Shown here: piece by piece, positions 25,241 through 35,296 of the stretch
Layout of the letters: the number at the start of each line of letters is the position of its first letter
Position numbering within the stretch: position 1 is the first letter of the stretch
DNA from: Enterobacter huaxiensis
GTDB lineage: Bacteria; Pseudomonadota; Gammaproteobacteria; Enterobacterales; Enterobacteriaceae
DNA length: 64,000 bases
NCBI RefSeq assembly: GCF_003594935.2
Contig: NZ_CP043342.1
Coordinates: forward strand, 3,286,001-3,350,000
Direction of reading: 5' to 3'
The notes under the pieces: generated by a model
What the model was told of the DNA's origin: nothing
Databases searched by the model: none
What the model saw: the letters and a program-made list of their open reading frames with translations, nothing else
Made by a program: the position numbers and the translations under genes

Positions 25241-26972
25241 CGCGGTTATCCAGCTCAACAATCTGGTCAAACGCTTCGCGGGGATGGATAAACCGGCGGT
25301 CGCGCCGCTGAACTGTACCATCCAGAAAGGCTATGTGACCGGGCTGGTCGGCCCGGACGGTGCCGGCAAAACCACGCTGATGCGCATGCTGGCGGGGCTG
25401 CTGAAGCCCGACGAAGGCTCGGCCAGCGTGCTCGGGCTCGACCCGATTGAAAACGACGGCCCCCTTCACGCAATAATGGGCTATATGCCGCAGAAGTTCG
25501 GCCTGTATGAAGACCTGACGGTGATGGAAAACCTGAATTTGTACGCCGACCTGCGCAGCGTCACCGGCGAAACCCGTCAGAAAACCTTCGCCCGCCTGCT
25601 GGAGTTTACCTCCCTTGGCCCGTTCACCGACCGGCTGGCGGGCAAGCTCTCCGGCGGCATGAAGCAGAAGCTGGGGCTCGCCTGTACGCTGGTCGGCGAG
25701 CCGAAAGTCCTGCTGCTGGACGAGCCGGGCGTGGGCGTTGATCCCATTTCGCGCCGTGAATTGTGGCAGATGGTGCACGAGCTGGCGGGCGACGGGATGC
25801 TGATCCTCTGGAGCACCTCCTACCTCGACGAAGCGGAGCAGTGCCGGGACGTGCTGCTGATGAACGAAGGCGAGCTGCTCTATCAGGGCGAGCCGACGAC
25901 GCTGACGCAAAGCATGGCCGGGCGCAGCTTCCTGCTGCACAGCCCGCAGGAGTCCAACCGCAGGCTGCTTCAGCGCGTGCTCAGGCTGCCGCAGGTCAGC
26001 GACGGGATGATCCAGGGCCGCTCGGTGCGCATTATTCTGAAAAAAGAGGCCACCGCCGACGACATTCGCCAGGCGCAAGGGATGCCAGAGATAGAGATAG
26101 AAGAGACCGCACCGCGCTTCGAGGACGCGTTTATCGACCTGCTGGGCGGCGCGGGAACGTCAGAGTCGCCGCTTGCCGCCATTCTGCATACGGTGGAAGG
26201 CACGCCGGGCGAAACGGTGATTGAGGCCAAATCCCTGACCAAGAAATTTGGCGATTTCGCCGCGACCGATAACGTCAACTTTGCGGTGAAGCGCGGCGAG
26301 ATTTTTGGCCTGCTCGGGCCGAACGGAGCGGGGAAATCCACCACCTTCAAAATGATGTGCGGCCTGCTGGTCCCCACATCCGGCAAGGCGCTGGTGCTGG
26401 GTATGGACCTGAAGGTCAGCTCCGGCAAAGCGCGCCAGCGTCTCGGCTATATGGCGCAGAAGTTTTCGCTGTACGGCAACCTGACGGTGGATCAGAACCT
26501 GCGCTTTTTCTCGGGCGTCTACGGCCTGCGCGGCCGGGCGCAGAACGAAAAAATCAGCCGGATGAGCGACGCGTTCGGGTTAACCCACATTGCCTCCCAC
26601 GCGACGGACGACCTGCCGCTCGGCTTTAAGCAGCGGCTGGCGCTGGCCTGCTCGCTGATGCATGAGCCGGATATTCTGTTTCTTGATGAACCGACGTCAG
26701 GCGTTGATCCCATTACCCGCCGCGAGTTCTGGCTACACATCAACAGCATGGTAGAAAAAGGGGTGACCGTCATGGTCACTACCCACTTTATGGACGAGGC
26801 GGAATATTGCGACCGCATCGGGCTGGTGTACCGCGGCAAGCTGATTGCCCACGGTACGCCGGACGACCTGAAAGAGCAGGCCGCTGACGATGAGGTCCCG
26901 GACCCGACCATGGAGCAGGCGTTTATCACCCTCATCCACGACTGGGATAAGGAGAATGCACATGCGCAGTAA
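25233..26972 (+). CDS. ybhF: YbhF, tandem ABC ATPase of the exporter
   Basis: 579 aa with two nucleotide-binding domains. Domain 1 has Walker [10 protein letters not shown], signature LSGGMKQKL and Walker [14 protein letters not shown]. Domain 2 has GPNGAGKST, a weakened signature ([11 protein letters not shown]) and [13 protein letters not shown], with switch histidine in [17 protein letters not shown]. It powers YbhS/YbhR. The E. coli system is reported as a drug and Na+(Li+)/H+ efflux pump. ATG 25233 is inside the ybhG 3' end. The non-equivalent signatures suggest one catalytic and one degenerate site. Confidence 0.94.
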   Translation: MNDAVIQLNNLVKRFAGMDKPAVAPLNCTIQKGYVTGLVGPDGAGKTTLMRMLAGLLKPDEGSASVLGLDPIENDGPLHAIMGYMPQKFGLYEDLTVMENLNLYADLRSVTGETRQKTFARLLEFTSLGPFTDRLAGKLSGGMKQKLGLACTLVGEPKVLLLDEPGVGVDPISRRELWQMVHELAGDGMLILWSTSYLDEAEQCRDVLLMNEGELLYQGEPTTLTQSMAGRSFLLHSPQESNRRLLQRVLRLPQVSDGMIQGRSVRIILKKEATADDIRQAQGMPEIEIEETAPRFEDAFIDLLGGAGTSESPLAAILHTVEGTPGETVIEAKSLTKKFGDFAATDNVNFAVKRGEIFGLLGPNGAGKSTTFKMMCGLLVPTSGKALVLGMDLKVSSGKARQRLGYMAQKFSLYGNLTVDQNLRFFSGVYGLRGRAQNEKISRMSDAFGLTHIASHATDDLPLGFKQRLALACSLMHEPDILFLDEPTSGVDPITRREFWLHINSMVEKGVTVMVTTHFMDEAEYCDRIGLVYRGKLIAHGTPDDLKEQAADDEVPDPTMEQAFITLIHDWDKENAHAQ

Positions 26973-28095
26973 TGCCCTTTCCTGTCGCCGGGTGCGCGCC
27001 CTGTGCGTCAAAGAGACGCGGCAGATCGTGCGCGACCCCAGCAGCTGGCTGATTGCCGTGGTGATCCCCCTGCTGCTGCTGTTTATTTTTGGCTACGGCA
27101 TTAACCTGGATTCCAGCAAGCTCAGGGTGGGGATTTTACTGGAACAGCAGAGCGAAGAGGCGCTGGACTTTACCCACGCCATGACCGGCTCGCCCTATAT
27201 TGACGCCACCATCAGCGACAGCCGACAGGAGCTGATCCAGAAAATGCAGGCCGGGAAAATTCGCGGCCTGATCGTCATTCCGGTGGATTTCGCCGCCAAT
27301 ATGGCGCGTGCAAACGGCGATGCGCCGATTCAGGTCATCACCGACGGCAGCGAGCCGAACACCGCTAACTTCGTGCAGGGCTACGCCGAGGGGATCTGGC
27401 AGCTCTGGCAAATGCAGCGCGCGGAAGACCGGGGCGAGACGTTCGAACCGCTGATCGACGTGCAGACGCGCTACTGGTTTAACCCGGCCGCCATCAGCCA
27501 GCACTTTATCATTCCGGGCGCGGTGACGATTATCATGACGGTTATCGGCGCAATTCTGACGTCGCTGGTCATCGCCCGCGAGTGGGAGCGCGGCACCATG
27601 GAGGCGCTGCTGTCCACCGAAGTGACGCGCGTCGAACTGTTGCTCTGCAAAATCATTCCCTACTATTTCCTCGGCATGCTGGCGATGCTGCTCTGTATGC
27701 TTGTCTCCGTCTTTATCCTCGGCGTGCCCTATCGCGGCTCGCTGATCGTGCTGTTCTTTATTACCAGCCTGTTCCTGCTGAGCACGCTGGGAATGGGGCT
27801 GCTGATCTCCACCATCACCCGTAACCAGTTCAACGCCGCGCAGGTGGCGCTGAACGCCGCGTTCCTGCCGTCGATCATGCTCTCCGGCTTTATCTTCCAG
27901 ATAGACAGCATGCCCGCCGTCATCCGTGCCGTGACCTACATTATCCCGGCGCGTTACTTCGTGAGCACCCTGCAAAGCCTGTTCCTGGCGGGGAATATAC
28001 CGGTGGTGCTGATTATCAACACTCTGTTTTTGATGGCGTCGGCGGTGATGTTTATCGGGTTGACGTGGATGAAAACGAAAAGAAGATTAGATTAG
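26962..28095 (+). CDS. ybhS: YbhS, ABC-2 exporter permease
   Basis: 377 aa, the same length as E. coli YbhS. One N-terminal membrane helix ([19 protein letters not shown]) is followed by a large periplasmic region (about 50-180) and five C-terminal helices with the ABC-2 motif [34 protein letters not shown] 26962 was chosen because AAGGAG (26949-26954) is at proper distance. The nearby ATG 26956 is too close. The start overlaps ybhF by 11 bases. Confidence 0.94.
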   Translation: MRSNALSCRRVRALCVKETRQIVRDPSSWLIAVVIPLLLLFIFGYGINLDSSKLRVGILLEQQSEEALDFTHAMTGSPYIDATISDSRQELIQKMQAGKIRGLIVIPVDFAANMARANGDAPIQVITDGSEPNTANFVQGYAEGIWQLWQMQRAEDRGETFEPLIDVQTRYWFNPAAISQHFIIPGAVTIIMTVIGAILTSLVIAREWERGTMEALLSTEVTRVELLLCKIIPYYFLGMLAMLLCMLVSVFILGVPYRGSLIVLFFITSLFLLSTLGMGLLISTITRNQFNAAQVALNAAFLPSIMLSGFIFQIDSMPAVIRAVTYIIPARYFVSTLQSLFLAGNIPVVLIINTLFLMASAVMFIGLTWMKTKRRLD

Positions 28096-28107
28096 CCAAC
28101 GGATTTT

Positions 28108-28140
28108 GTAGGTCGGGTAAGCAAAAGCGCCACCCGACAG
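28108..28140. repeat. REP-like hairpin between ybhS and ybhR
   Basis: GTCGGGT (28112-28118) / ACCCGAC (28132-28138), preceded by GTAG. It sits in the only gap of the cecR-ybhGFSR operon. Confidence 0.8.
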
Positions 28141-28152
28141 GAGGACGACGCG

Positions 28153-29259
28153 ATGTTTCACCGATTATGGACGTTAATACGCAAAGAGCTGCAATCCCTG
28201 CTGCGCGAGCCGCAAACCCGCGCCATTCTGGTGCTGCCGGTGCTCATCCAGGTGCTGCTGTTCCCCTTTGCCGCCACCCTTGAGGTCACCAACGCCACCA
28301 TTGCCGTCTATAACGAAGACAACGGCAAACATTCCGTTGAGCTGACGCAGCGCTTTGCCCGCGCAAAAGCCTTTACCCACGTGCTGCTGCTGAAAAGTCC
28401 GCAGGAGATCCAGCCCACTATCGACACGCAGAAAGCCCTGCTGCTGGTGCGCTTCCCGGCCGATTTCTCCCGCAATCTGGATACCTTCCAGACCGCGCCG
28501 ATGCAGCTGATCCTCGACGGGCGTAACTCCAACAGCGCCCAGATCGCGGCGAACTATCTCCAGCAGGTAGTGAAGGATTATCAGCAGGAGCTGATGGACG
28601 GCAAGCCAAAGCCCAACAACAGCGAGCTGGTGGTTCGCAACTGGTATAACCCGAATCTGGACTACAAGTGGTTTGTGGTGCCGTCGCTGATCGCCATGAT
28701 CACCACCATCGGGGTGATGATCGTCACCTCGCTGTCGGTGGCGCGCGAGCGGGAACAGGGCACGCTCGATCAGCTGCTGGTATCCCCGCTGGCGACCTGG
28801 CAGATTTTTGTTGGCAAAGCGGTTCCGGCGCTGATTGTCGCCACCTTCCAGGCCACTATCGTGCTGGGCATTGGCATTTGGGCATACCAGATCCCGTTTG
28901 CCGGATCGCTGGCGCTGTTTTACTTCACGATGGTGATTTACGGGCTGTCGCTGGTCGGGTTTGGGCTGTTGATTTCGGCGCTCTGCTCCACGCAGCAGCA
29001 GGCGTTTATTGGCGTGTTCGTCTTTATGATGCCGGCGATATTGCTCTCAGGCTACGTCTCACCGGTCGAGAATATGCCGGTGTGGCTGCAGGACCTCACC
29101 TGGGTAAACCCGATCCGGCACTTTACGGACATCACCAAGCAAATTTATCTGAAGGACGCGAGTCTGGATATCGTCTGGGGAAGCTTGTGGCCGCTGCTGG
29201 TCATCGCGGCCACAACGGGTTCAGTGGCCTATGCGATGTTTAGACGCAACATTGCGTAG
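28153..29259 (+). CDS. ybhR: YbhR, ABC-2 exporter permease
   Basis: 368 aa, equal to E. coli YbhR and paralogous to YbhS. It has an N-terminal helix ([22 protein letters not shown]), a periplasmic domain, and the C-terminal membrane domain with [31 protein letters not shown] and [23 protein letters not shown]. It forms the transmembrane part of the exporter with YbhS. ATG 28153 follows AGGAGGACGACGCG. Its last 39 bases overlap the 3' end of ybhQ, which reads in the opposite direction. Confidence 0.94.
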   Translation: MFHRLWTLIRKELQSLLREPQTRAILVLPVLIQVLLFPFAATLEVTNATIAVYNEDNGKHSVELTQRFARAKAFTHVLLLKSPQEIQPTIDTQKALLLVRFPADFSRNLDTFQTAPMQLILDGRNSNSAQIAANYLQQVVKDYQQELMDGKPKPNNSELVVRNWYNPNLDYKWFVVPSLIAMITTIGVMIVTSLSVAREREQGTLDQLLVSPLATWQIFVGKAVPALIVATFQATIVLGIGIWAYQIPFAGSLALFYFTMVIYGLSLVGFGLLISALCSTQQQAFIGVFVFMMPAILLSGYVSPVENMPVWLQDLTWVNPIRHFTDITKQIYLKDASLDIVWGSLWPLLVIAATTGSVAYAMFRRNIA

Positions 29260-29631
29260 TTTTTTCTCTTTGGTAAGTAAAGAGACAACCGCAGGCCCTG
29301 CAAGGATTGCCAGACCGGCCAGGGCCAGCAGCAGGTTGTTTTGCAGCACGCGTGACAGAAGCCACAGGACGATCATCGCCGCACCAAAATACCAGGTGGT
29401 GGTGAGCTCTTCGAGCACATCACCCACTTCACGCCAGCGTGCTTCATGGTGCCGCTGCAGGAACAGCATCGACAGCACGGTCACGCCGTAAAGTACGCAT
29501 AACCCTAAGCCAACACGCACCAGCGTGCCGCTCATCCAGCCCATCACCAGTACGGCCACGACCAGTAAATGCAACATTATCTGCCAGCAACTTAAACCCG
29601 TTGCGACACGAACACGTTGTTGCCACTTCAT
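29221..29631 (-). CDS. ybhQ: YbhQ, four-helix inner membrane protein
   Basis: 136 aa, the same length as E. coli YbhQ, with four predicted membrane segments ([73 protein letters not shown]) and a basic C-terminus ([16 protein letters not shown]). Function is unknown. The sequence conservation in the middle ([20 protein letters not shown]) suggests a real role. The 3' end overlaps ybhR by 39 bases, tail to tail. Confidence 0.9.
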   Translation of the reverse strand: MKWQQRVRVATGLSCWQIMLHLLVVAVLVMGWMSGTLVRVGLGLCVLYGVTVLSMLFLQRHHEARWREVGDVLEELTTTWYFGAAMIVLWLLSRVLQNNLLLALAGLAILAGPAVVSLLTKEKKLRNVASKHRIGH

Positions 29632-29764
29632 GGCTTCTCTCCTGAAGGATTTTTCTCTGCAAGTTCAGACTACCGCACTTTACGGAAAATTCCGTAACGC
29701 CGCATCTTTTTGTGACGCCGACTACACTTTATTTTCATCGGGATAGTCATCCAGGAAGGTGTTT

Positions 29765-30526
29765 ATGACCCATAAAACGCAGCATTTCTCACTTAAGGTG
29801 CTGACGATTAACATTCATAAGGGCTTCACAGCATTTAACCGCCGCTTCATTTTACCGGAACTGCGCGACGCGGTGCGTACGGTAAGCGCGGACATTGTTT
29901 GCCTCCAGGAGGTGATGGGCGCCCACGAGGTGCATCCGATGCATGTCGAAAACTGGCCTGATACTCCCCACTACGAATTTCTGGCCGATACCATGTGGAG
30001 CGATTACGCCTACGGGCGCAACGCAGTCTACCCGGAGGGTCATCACGGCAACGCGGTGCTGTCGCGTTTTCCGATTGAACACTACGAGAATCGCGACGTC
30101 TCGGTCGGTGAAAGCGAAAAGCGCGGGCTATTGTACTGCCGCATCGCGCCGCCGGAACTCGATTTCCCCATCCACGTGGGCTGTGTTCACCTTGGCCTGC
30201 GTGAAGCGCACCGTCAGGCCCAGCTGCAGATGCTGGCCGAGTGGACGAACGCGCTGCCGGAAGGCGAACCCGTGGTTGTCGCTGGCGATTTCAACGACTG
30301 GCGGCAGCGGGCCAACCATCCGCTGAAGGTCAAGGCCGGGCTGGAGGAGATTTTCACCCGCGCCCGCGGCAGGCCGGCACGGACATTTCCCGTGCGTTTT
30401 CCCCTGCTGCGCCTTGACCGCATCTACGTGAAAAACGCTCATGCCAGCAGCCCTACCGCGCTGGCGTTACTCAACTGGCGACATTTATCAGACCATGCCC
30501 CGCTGAGCGCGGAGATCCACTTATGA
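29765..30526 (+). CDS. ybhP: YbhP, endonuclease/exonuclease/phosphatase-fold protein
   Basis: 253 aa, the length of E. coli YbhP. EEP-superfamily landmarks are the N-terminal LTINIHKGF, the metal-binding Glu in [32 protein letters not shown] and the terminal [11 protein letters not shown]. This is the metal-dependent phosphodiesterase fold of DNase I and sphingomyelinases, but the substrate is not known. ATG 29765 follows AGGAAGG, and a GTG at 29759 is rejected. The ATGA overlap with clsB implies coupled translation in ybhP-clsB-ybhN. Confidence 0.93.
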   Translation: MTHKTQHFSLKVLTINIHKGFTAFNRRFILPELRDAVRTVSADIVCLQEVMGAHEVHPMHVENWPDTPHYEFLADTMWSDYAYGRNAVYPEGHHGNAVLSRFPIEHYENRDVSVGESEKRGLLYCRIAPPELDFPIHVGCVHLGLREAHRQAQLQMLAEWTNALPEGEPVVVAGDFNDWRQRANHPLKVKAGLEEIFTRARGRPARTFPVRFPLLRLDRIYVKNAHASSPTALALLNWRHLSDHAPLSAEIHL

Positions 30527-31761
30527 AATGTTCATGGCAGGAAGGGAATCGAATTACGCTGCTGGAAAATGGCGATAACTTTTATCCGGCGGTCTTTGAG
30601 GCCATTAGCCACGCACAGCAGAAAGTCTTTCTTGAAACGTTTATCTGGTTTGAAGACGACGTGGGCAGACAGCTGCACAGCGCGCTGCTGCATGCCGCAC
30701 GGCGCGGTATTACCATCGAGGTCCTGCTCGACGGATATGGTTCGCCGGATCTCAGCGATGAATTTGTCAACGAACTGACCTCCGCGGGCGTGGTGTTCCG
30801 CTACTACGATCCCGGCCCGCGCCTGTTAGGCATGCGCACCAACCTGTTCCGCCGTATGCACCGCAAAATTGTCGTGGTGGATGAAACGGTGGCGTTCGTT
30901 GGCGGCATTAACTACTCCGCCGAGCATATGTCGGATTACGGCCCCGAAGCGAAGCAGGACTACGCGATCCGCATCGAAGGGCCGGTGGTTCAGGACATTC
31001 AGCTGTTCGTGCTGGAAAACTTACCCGGCAAAGAGGCCGCTCGCCGCTGGTGGCGTCGTCGTCATCGCCCGGAAGAGAACCGCAGGCCGGGTGAAGCTCA
31101 GGCGCTGTTTGTCTGGCGGGACAACGAGGAGCACAGGGACGATATCGAGCGTCATTACCTGAAGATGCTGGCGAACGCAAAGCGCGAGGTTATTATCGCC
31201 AACGCCTACTTCTTCCCCGGCTACCGTATTTTGCACGCCATGCGCAACGCGGCCCGACGCGGCGTGAGCGTGAAGCTCATCGTGCAGGGCGAGCCCGATA
31301 TGCCGATTGTGAAGGTGGGCGCGCGTCTGCTTTATCGCTATCTGGTTAAGAGCGGCGTGCAGATTTATGAATACCGCCGCCGCCCGCTGCACGGCAAAGT
31401 GGCCCTGATGGATGACCACTGGGCAACCGTTGGTTCGAGCAACCTCGACCCGCTGAGCCTGTCGCTCAATCTGGAGGCGAACCTGATCATCCACGATCGC
31501 CAGTTTAATCATACCCTGCGCGAAAACCTTCAGGGGCTTATCGACAAGGACTGCGTGCGGGTGGATCAATCCATGGTGCCCAAGCGCAGCTGGTGGAACG
31601 TTGGCGTCGGCGTGGTGGTGTTCCACTTCCTGCGCCACTTCCCGGCCATGGTCGGCTGGCTCCCCGCGCACACGCCGAAGCTTGCGCAGGTGGACCCACC
31701 GGTTCAACCCGAAATGGAAACCCAGGACCGCGTAGAAGCGGAAGACGGAGGGAAAACCTGA
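30523..31761 (+). CDS. clsB: ClsB, cardiolipin synthase B
   Basis: 412 aa phospholipase-D-family enzyme (E. coli YbhO) that makes cardiolipin or related phospholipids by phosphatidyl transfer. Two HKD motifs are visible: [18 protein letters not shown] (His113) and [22 protein letters not shown] (His290). It lacks the N-terminal helices of ClsA, as ClsB does. A hydrophobic C-terminal stretch ([25 protein letters not shown]) may attach it to the membrane. It overlaps ybhP by four bases and ybhN by one. The ybhP neighbour is reported to be in the same E. coli operon. Confidence 0.95.
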   Translation: MKCSWQEGNRITLLENGDNFYPAVFEAISHAQQKVFLETFIWFEDDVGRQLHSALLHAARRGITIEVLLDGYGSPDLSDEFVNELTSAGVVFRYYDPGPRLLGMRTNLFRRMHRKIVVVDETVAFVGGINYSAEHMSDYGPEAKQDYAIRIEGPVVQDIQLFVLENLPGKEAARRWWRRRHRPEENRRPGEAQALFVWRDNEEHRDDIERHYLKMLANAKREVIIANAYFFPGYRILHAMRNAARRGVSVKLIVQGEPDMPIVKVGARLLYRYLVKSGVQIYEYRRRPLHGKVALMDDHWATVGSSNLDPLSLSLNLEANLIIHDRQFNHTLRENLQGLIDKDCVRVDQSMVPKRSWWNVGVGVVVFHFLRHFPAMVGWLPAHTPKLAQVDPPVQPEMETQDRVEAEDGGKT

Positions 31762-32723
31762 TGTCAAAATCCCATCCACGCTGGCGCGTGGCGAAGAAAA
31801 TCCTCACCTGGCTGTTCTTTATTGCCGTCGCGGTGCTGCTGGTGGTGTACGCCCAAAAAGTTGACTGGGAAGAGGTGTGGAAGGTTATCCGCAACTACAA
31901 CCGAACGGTGCTGCTTAGCGCCGTTGGGCTGGTCATCGTAAGCTACCTGATGTACGGCTGTTATGACCTGCTGGGCCGCGCCTACTGCGGCCACAAGCTG
32001 GCCAAGCGTCAGGTGATGCTGGTGTCGTTTATCTGTTACGCCTTTAACCTGACGCTGAGCACCTGGGTCGGCGGGATTGGCATGCGCTATCGCTTATATT
32101 CGCGCCTCGGCCTGCCGGGTGGGACCATCACGCGCATTTTCTCGTTAAGCATCACCACCAACTGGCTGGGGTATATTCTGCTCGGTGGGGTAATCTTTAC
32201 CATCGGCGTGGTGCAGCTGCCCGCGCACTGGTATATCGATGAAACCACGCTGCGGATTTTAGGCTTCGTGCTGCTGCTGATCATCGCCGTGTACCTGTGG
32301 GCCTGCGCCTTTGCTAAGCGTCGGCATATGACCATCAAAGGGCAAAAGCTGGTGCTGCCCTCGTGGAAATTCGCGGTACTGCAGATGGTGGTCTCCAGCG
32401 CCAACTGGATGGCGATGGGGGCGATTATCTGGCTGCTGATTGGCGAAGACGTGAACTACTTCTTCGTGCTCGGCGTGCTGCTGGTGAGCAGCATTGCCGG
32501 GGTGATTGTGCATATTCCGGCGGGTATTGGCGTGCTGGAGGCGGTGTTTATCGCGCTGCTTGCGGGGGAACATGTTTCTCATGGCACAATCATCGCCGCC
32601 CTGCTGGCATACCGCATGATCTACTACTTCCTGCCGCTGGCGCTGGCGACGGTCTGTTATCTGGTGCTGGAGAGTCGGGCGAAGAAGCTGCGGGCGAAGA
32701 ACGAGAGGATGTTAGCGAAGTGA
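31761..32723 (+). CDS. ybhN: YbhN, UPF0104/LPG-synthase-like membrane protein
   Basis: 320 aa integral membrane protein with about eight helices, of the family that includes the membrane domain of MprF lysylphosphatidylglycerol synthase. Segments include ILTWLFFIAVAVLLVVYA, VLLSAVGLVIVSYLMYGCYDLLG and IHIPAGIG-type VIVHIPAGIGVLEAVFIALLAG. The function is unknown, but its operon with clsB hints at phospholipid handling. The start is ATG 31761, overlapping the clsB TGA (TGATG). A much longer frame extends upstream within clsB but lacks support. Confidence 0.92.
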   Translation: MSKSHPRWRVAKKILTWLFFIAVAVLLVVYAQKVDWEEVWKVIRNYNRTVLLSAVGLVIVSYLMYGCYDLLGRAYCGHKLAKRQVMLVSFICYAFNLTLSTWVGGIGMRYRLYSRLGLPGGTITRIFSLSITTNWLGYILLGGVIFTIGVVQLPAHWYIDETTLRILGFVLLLIIAVYLWACAFAKRRHMTIKGQKLVLPSWKFAVLQMVVSSANWMAMGAIIWLLIGEDVNYFFVLGVLLVSSIAGVIVHIPAGIGVLEAVFIALLAGEHVSHGTIIAALLAYRMIYYFLPLALATVCYLVLESRAKKLRAKNERMLAK

Positions 32724-32727
32724 ATAA

Positions 32728-32803
32728 GTCGGGTGGCGGCTTCGCCTTACCCGACCTACGGTTCGCGTTTCGTAGGCCGGGTAAGGCGAAGCCGCCACCC
32801 GGC
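32728..32803. repeat. BIME: two REP-like units in inverted orientation
   Basis: Unit 1 is GTCGGGTGGCGGCTTCGCC...CCTACG (32728-32760). Unit 2 is its near-perfect inverted copy from CGTAGGCCGGGTAAGGCGAA to ACCCGGC (32771-32803). It lies between convergent ybhN and ybhL, where it probably insulates both 3' ends. Confidence 0.92.
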
Positions 32804-32812
32804 AAAGCAACC

Positions 32813-33520
32813 TTAACGACGGTTGCCCATAATACGCAGCAGCATCAGGAACAGGTTGATAAAGTCCAGATAGAGGGTCAGCGCGCCTACAATCGAGTAT
32901 TTGCGCAGCGTTGAACTGTCGCGCACGTCAATCTGCTCGCCAATGTTCTTCAGCTTCTGGGTGTCGTAGGCCGTCAGCCCGACGAAGACCACCACCCCGA
33001 TATAGGTCACGGCCCACATCAGCGCTTCGCTCTTCAGCCACAGGTTCACCAGCGACGCCAGCACGATCCCAATCAGCCCCATAAACAGCATGCTGCCAAA
33101 ACCGCTCAGGTCACGCTTGGTGGTGTAGCCGTAGAGGCTCATCGCGCCGAACATCCCGCCGGTCACCACAAACGTGCTGGCGATCGAGGCGTAGGTATAG
33201 GCGATGAAAATACTGGAGAGCGTTAGCCCGGTCAGCACCGAATAGAGCATAAACAGCGTGGTTGCCATGCCGGCGCTGAGCTTATGCACCATACCGGAAA
33301 GGACAAAAACGACCGCCAGCTGCGCAATGATCAGGCCAAAGAAGGTTATTTTGCTCGAGAAGATAAACATCATGATCTCTGGCGTATTTGCCGCATACCA
33401 CGCGATAAACGCGGTGAGCAGCAGGCCGACCGTCATCCAGCCGTACACCTGAGCCATATACGTCTGCAGGCCGCTACGGGTCTGCTGTACTATTGAATCG
33501 GAACGCGGAAATCGGTCCAT
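32813..33520 (-). CDS. ybhL: YbhL, Bax inhibitor-1/TMBIM-family membrane protein
   Basis: 235 aa with seven predicted membrane helices, of the BI-1 (UPF0005) family whose bacterial members behave as pH-sensitive calcium leak proteins. Landmarks: MAQVYGWMTVGLLLTAFIAWYAA near the N-terminus, GMFGAMSLYGYTTKRDLSGFGSMLFMGLIGI in the middle, and the family C-terminus with acidic residues GLTAYDTQKLKN and ALTLYLDFINLFLMLLRI. The start ATG follows AGGAGTGA. In E. coli ybhM follows, and it is absent here. Confidence 0.94.
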   Translation of the reverse strand: MDRFPRSDSIVQQTRSGLQTYMAQVYGWMTVGLLLTAFIAWYAANTPEIMMFIFSSKITFFGLIIAQLAVVFVLSGMVHKLSAGMATTLFMLYSVLTGLTLSSIFIAYTYASIASTFVVTGGMFGAMSLYGYTTKRDLSGFGSMLFMGLIGIVLASLVNLWLKSEALMWAVTYIGVVVFVGLTAYDTQKLKNIGEQIDVRDSSTLRKYSIVGALTLYLDFINLFLMLLRIMGNRR

Positions 33521-33578
33521 GATTCACTCCTGATTAAGTTGACACACACGTTAAGACTAACACATCAAACTAAACCTG

Positions 33579-34031
33579 TTACCAACGGCTGGCCGCCTGC
33601 TTGTCGCTGTCGCGGGATTCCACCCACCGGTCGCCTTCCGGCGTCGCTTCACGCTTCCAGAATGGCGCTTTGGTTTTGAGGAAGTCCATAATGAACTCCC
33701 CTGCCGCAAAGGCGCTGCTGCGGTGCGCGCTGGTCACCCCGACGAAGACAATCTCCTCGCCTGGCCACATCTCACCGATGCGGTGGATAACCGTCACCCG
33801 CCCCAGCGGCCAGCGGCCTCGCGCCTGTTCCACAATCTCCACCAGCGATTTTTCCGTCATGCCCGGATAGTGCTCCAGCGTCAGCGCCTTCACGCTGTCG
33901 CCAAGGTTGTGATTACGCACTTTTCCGGTGAAGGTCACCACCGCGCCGTCTTCGTCGCGCTCCGCCAGCCAGTCATATTCCGCACCGACGTTAAAGCGAT
34001 CCTGGCCGACCACAATTCGGGTTTCCGCCAT
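33579..34031 (-). CDS. moaE: MoaE, molybdopterin synthase catalytic subunit
   Basis: 150 aa, the E. coli length. It combines with MoaD to convert cyclic pyranopterin phosphate into molybdopterin. Conserved segments: VVTFTGKVRNHNLGDSVKALTLEHYPGMTEKSL, RVTVIHRIGEMWPGEEIVFVGVTSAHRSSAF and the active-site KTKAPFWKRE. The start at 34031 (MAETRIVV) is taken from homology. The open frame extends further upstream through moaD. It is one base from the moaD stop, the last gene of moaABCDE. Confidence 0.95.
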   Translation of the reverse strand: MAETRIVVGQDRFNVGAEYDWLAERDEDGAVVTFTGKVRNHNLGDSVKALTLEHYPGMTEKSLVEIVEQARGRWPLGRVTVIHRIGEMWPGEEIVFVGVTSAHRSSAFAAGEFIMDFLKTKAPFWKREATPEGDRWVESRDSDKQAASRW

Positions 34032-34032
34032 C

Positions 34033-34278
34033 TCAGCCCCCTGTAACCGGTGGGAAGAAGGCCACTTCATCCCCTGCTGACAGCGGATGAGAGAACTCCA
34101 CCAGCGTCTGATTAACGGCAGCCAGCAGCTTGCCTTCGTCCAGGGCCAGCGCCCAGCGGTCGCTTTGCGCGGCCAGATGCGCGCGCAGCGCGGCAACGTT
34201 TTCAAACGGCGCGTCCAGCGTCAGGCTGTCAGTATTGACCAGCTCGCGGACCTGCGCAAAAAAGAGCACCTTAATCAT
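34033..34278 (-). CDS. moaD: MoaD, molybdopterin synthase sulfur-carrier subunit
   Basis: 81 aa ubiquitin-like protein ending in the diglycine (FFPPVTGG) whose C-terminus is adenylated by MoeB and thiocarboxylated to supply sulfur. It starts [20 protein letters not shown] 34278 overlaps the last eight bases of moaC, so translation is probably coupled. The length equals E. coli MoaD. The long in-frame extension upstream of this start is within moaC and is ignored. Confidence 0.95.
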   Translation of the reverse strand: MIKVLFFAQVRELVNTDSLTLDAPFENVAALRAHLAAQSDRWALALDEGKLLAAVNQTLVEFSHPLSAGDEVAFFPPVTGG

Positions 34279-34756
34279 GACTGTCCACCTTAAAATCGCC
34301 GGATTTGCCGCCGCTTTTCGCCAGCAGACGCACCGGGCCAATCACCATATCTTTCTGCACGGCCTTGCACATATCGTAGATAGTCAGCGCCGCCACGGAC
34401 GCCGCCGTTAGGGCTTCCATCTCAACGCCGGTTTTACCGGTCAGGCGGCAAAGTGATTCAATGCGCACGCGGCTGTGCTCCGGCTGCGCCTGCAGATTCA
34501 CCTCCACTTTGCTGAGCATCAGCGGATGGCAGAGGGGAATTAAATCCCAGGTGCGCTTCGCGGCCTGGATCCCGGCGATACGCGCGGTGGCAAAGACGTC
34601 GCCCTTGTGGTGGCTGCCGTCGATAATCATCGCCAGCGTTTCTGGCAGCATGGTGACGAACGCTTCGGCGCGCGCCTCGCGCACCGTTTCAGCCTTGGCG
34701 GAAACATCCACCATATGCGCTTCACCGGCGGCGTTAATGTGGGTCAGTTGCGACAT
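34271..34756 (-). CDS. moaC: MoaC, cyclic pyranopterin monophosphate synthase
   Basis: 161 aa, the E. coli length. It acts after MoaA to form cyclic pyranopterin phosphate from the 3',8-cyclo-GTP intermediate. Diagnostic segments are [36 protein letters not shown] (catalytic His region), [23 protein letters not shown] and the basic [13 protein letters not shown]. The start ATG 34756 is three bases downstream of the moaB stop. Confidence 0.96.
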   Translation of the reverse strand: MSQLTHINAAGEAHMVDVSAKAETVREARAEAFVTMLPETLAMIIDGSHHKGDVFATARIAGIQAAKRTWDLIPLCHPLMLSKVEVNLQAQPEHSRVRIESLCRLTGKTGVEMEALTAASVAALTIYDMCKAVQKDMVIGPVRLLAKSGGKSGDFKVDSHD

Positions 34757-34759
34757 AGC

Positions 34760-35272
34760 TTATTTCTTTAAATGAGGGTGGAAATTACACGGACGGGTGC
34801 GGGCATCCAGCTGCGGGGCAATAATGTTTTCCCATGCGGTGCGGCACGCTTTGGTCGAACCCGGCATGGCGAAGATTAGCGTCTTGTTCGCCACGCCCGC
34901 CACGGCGCGCGACTGCAGCGTGGAGGTGCCAATCTCTTCAAACGAGAGCATTCGGAACACCTCACCGAAGCCTTCCACTTCGCGGTCAAACAGCGGGAGC
35001 AGCGCTTCCGGCGCCTGGTCGCCTGCGGTAAAACCGGTGCCGCCGGTGATCAAGACCACCTGCACCTCGTCGCTGGCGATCCACTGTGATACCTGCGCGC
35101 GAATGGCGTAGCGGTTCTCTTTGACAATGGCTTTATCAACAACGTGGTGCCCCGCCTCGTGGGCCGCATCGCGCAGCCAGTGGCCGGAGGTGTCATCCTC
35201 TTCACCACGGCGGTCAGAAACGGTAAGAATAGCAATACGTGTCGGGATAAATTCTGCGCTTACCTGACTCAT
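34760..35272 (-). CDS. moaB: MoaB, molybdopterin adenylyltransferase-like protein
   Basis: 170 aa member of the MogA/MoaB/CinA fold. The GTGF motif is VVLITGGTGFTAGDQAPEAL, and the conserved GSTKAC is in FAMPGSTKACRTAWENII. In E. coli MoaB appears dispensable because MogA supplies the adenylyltransferase activity, so its precise role is uncertain. It begins MSQVSAEFIPTRIAILTVSDRRGEEDDTSG. It follows moaA by 24 bases within the operon. Confidence 0.95.
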   Translation of the reverse strand: MSQVSAEFIPTRIAILTVSDRRGEEDDTSGHWLRDAAHEAGHHVVDKAIVKENRYAIRAQVSQWIASDEVQVVLITGGTGFTAGDQAPEALLPLFDREVEGFGEVFRMLSFEEIGTSTLQSRAVAGVANKTLIFAMPGSTKACRTAWENIIAPQLDARTRPCNFHPHLKK

Positions 35273-35296
35273 CTTCGGATTCCTTCTTAAGACGGT

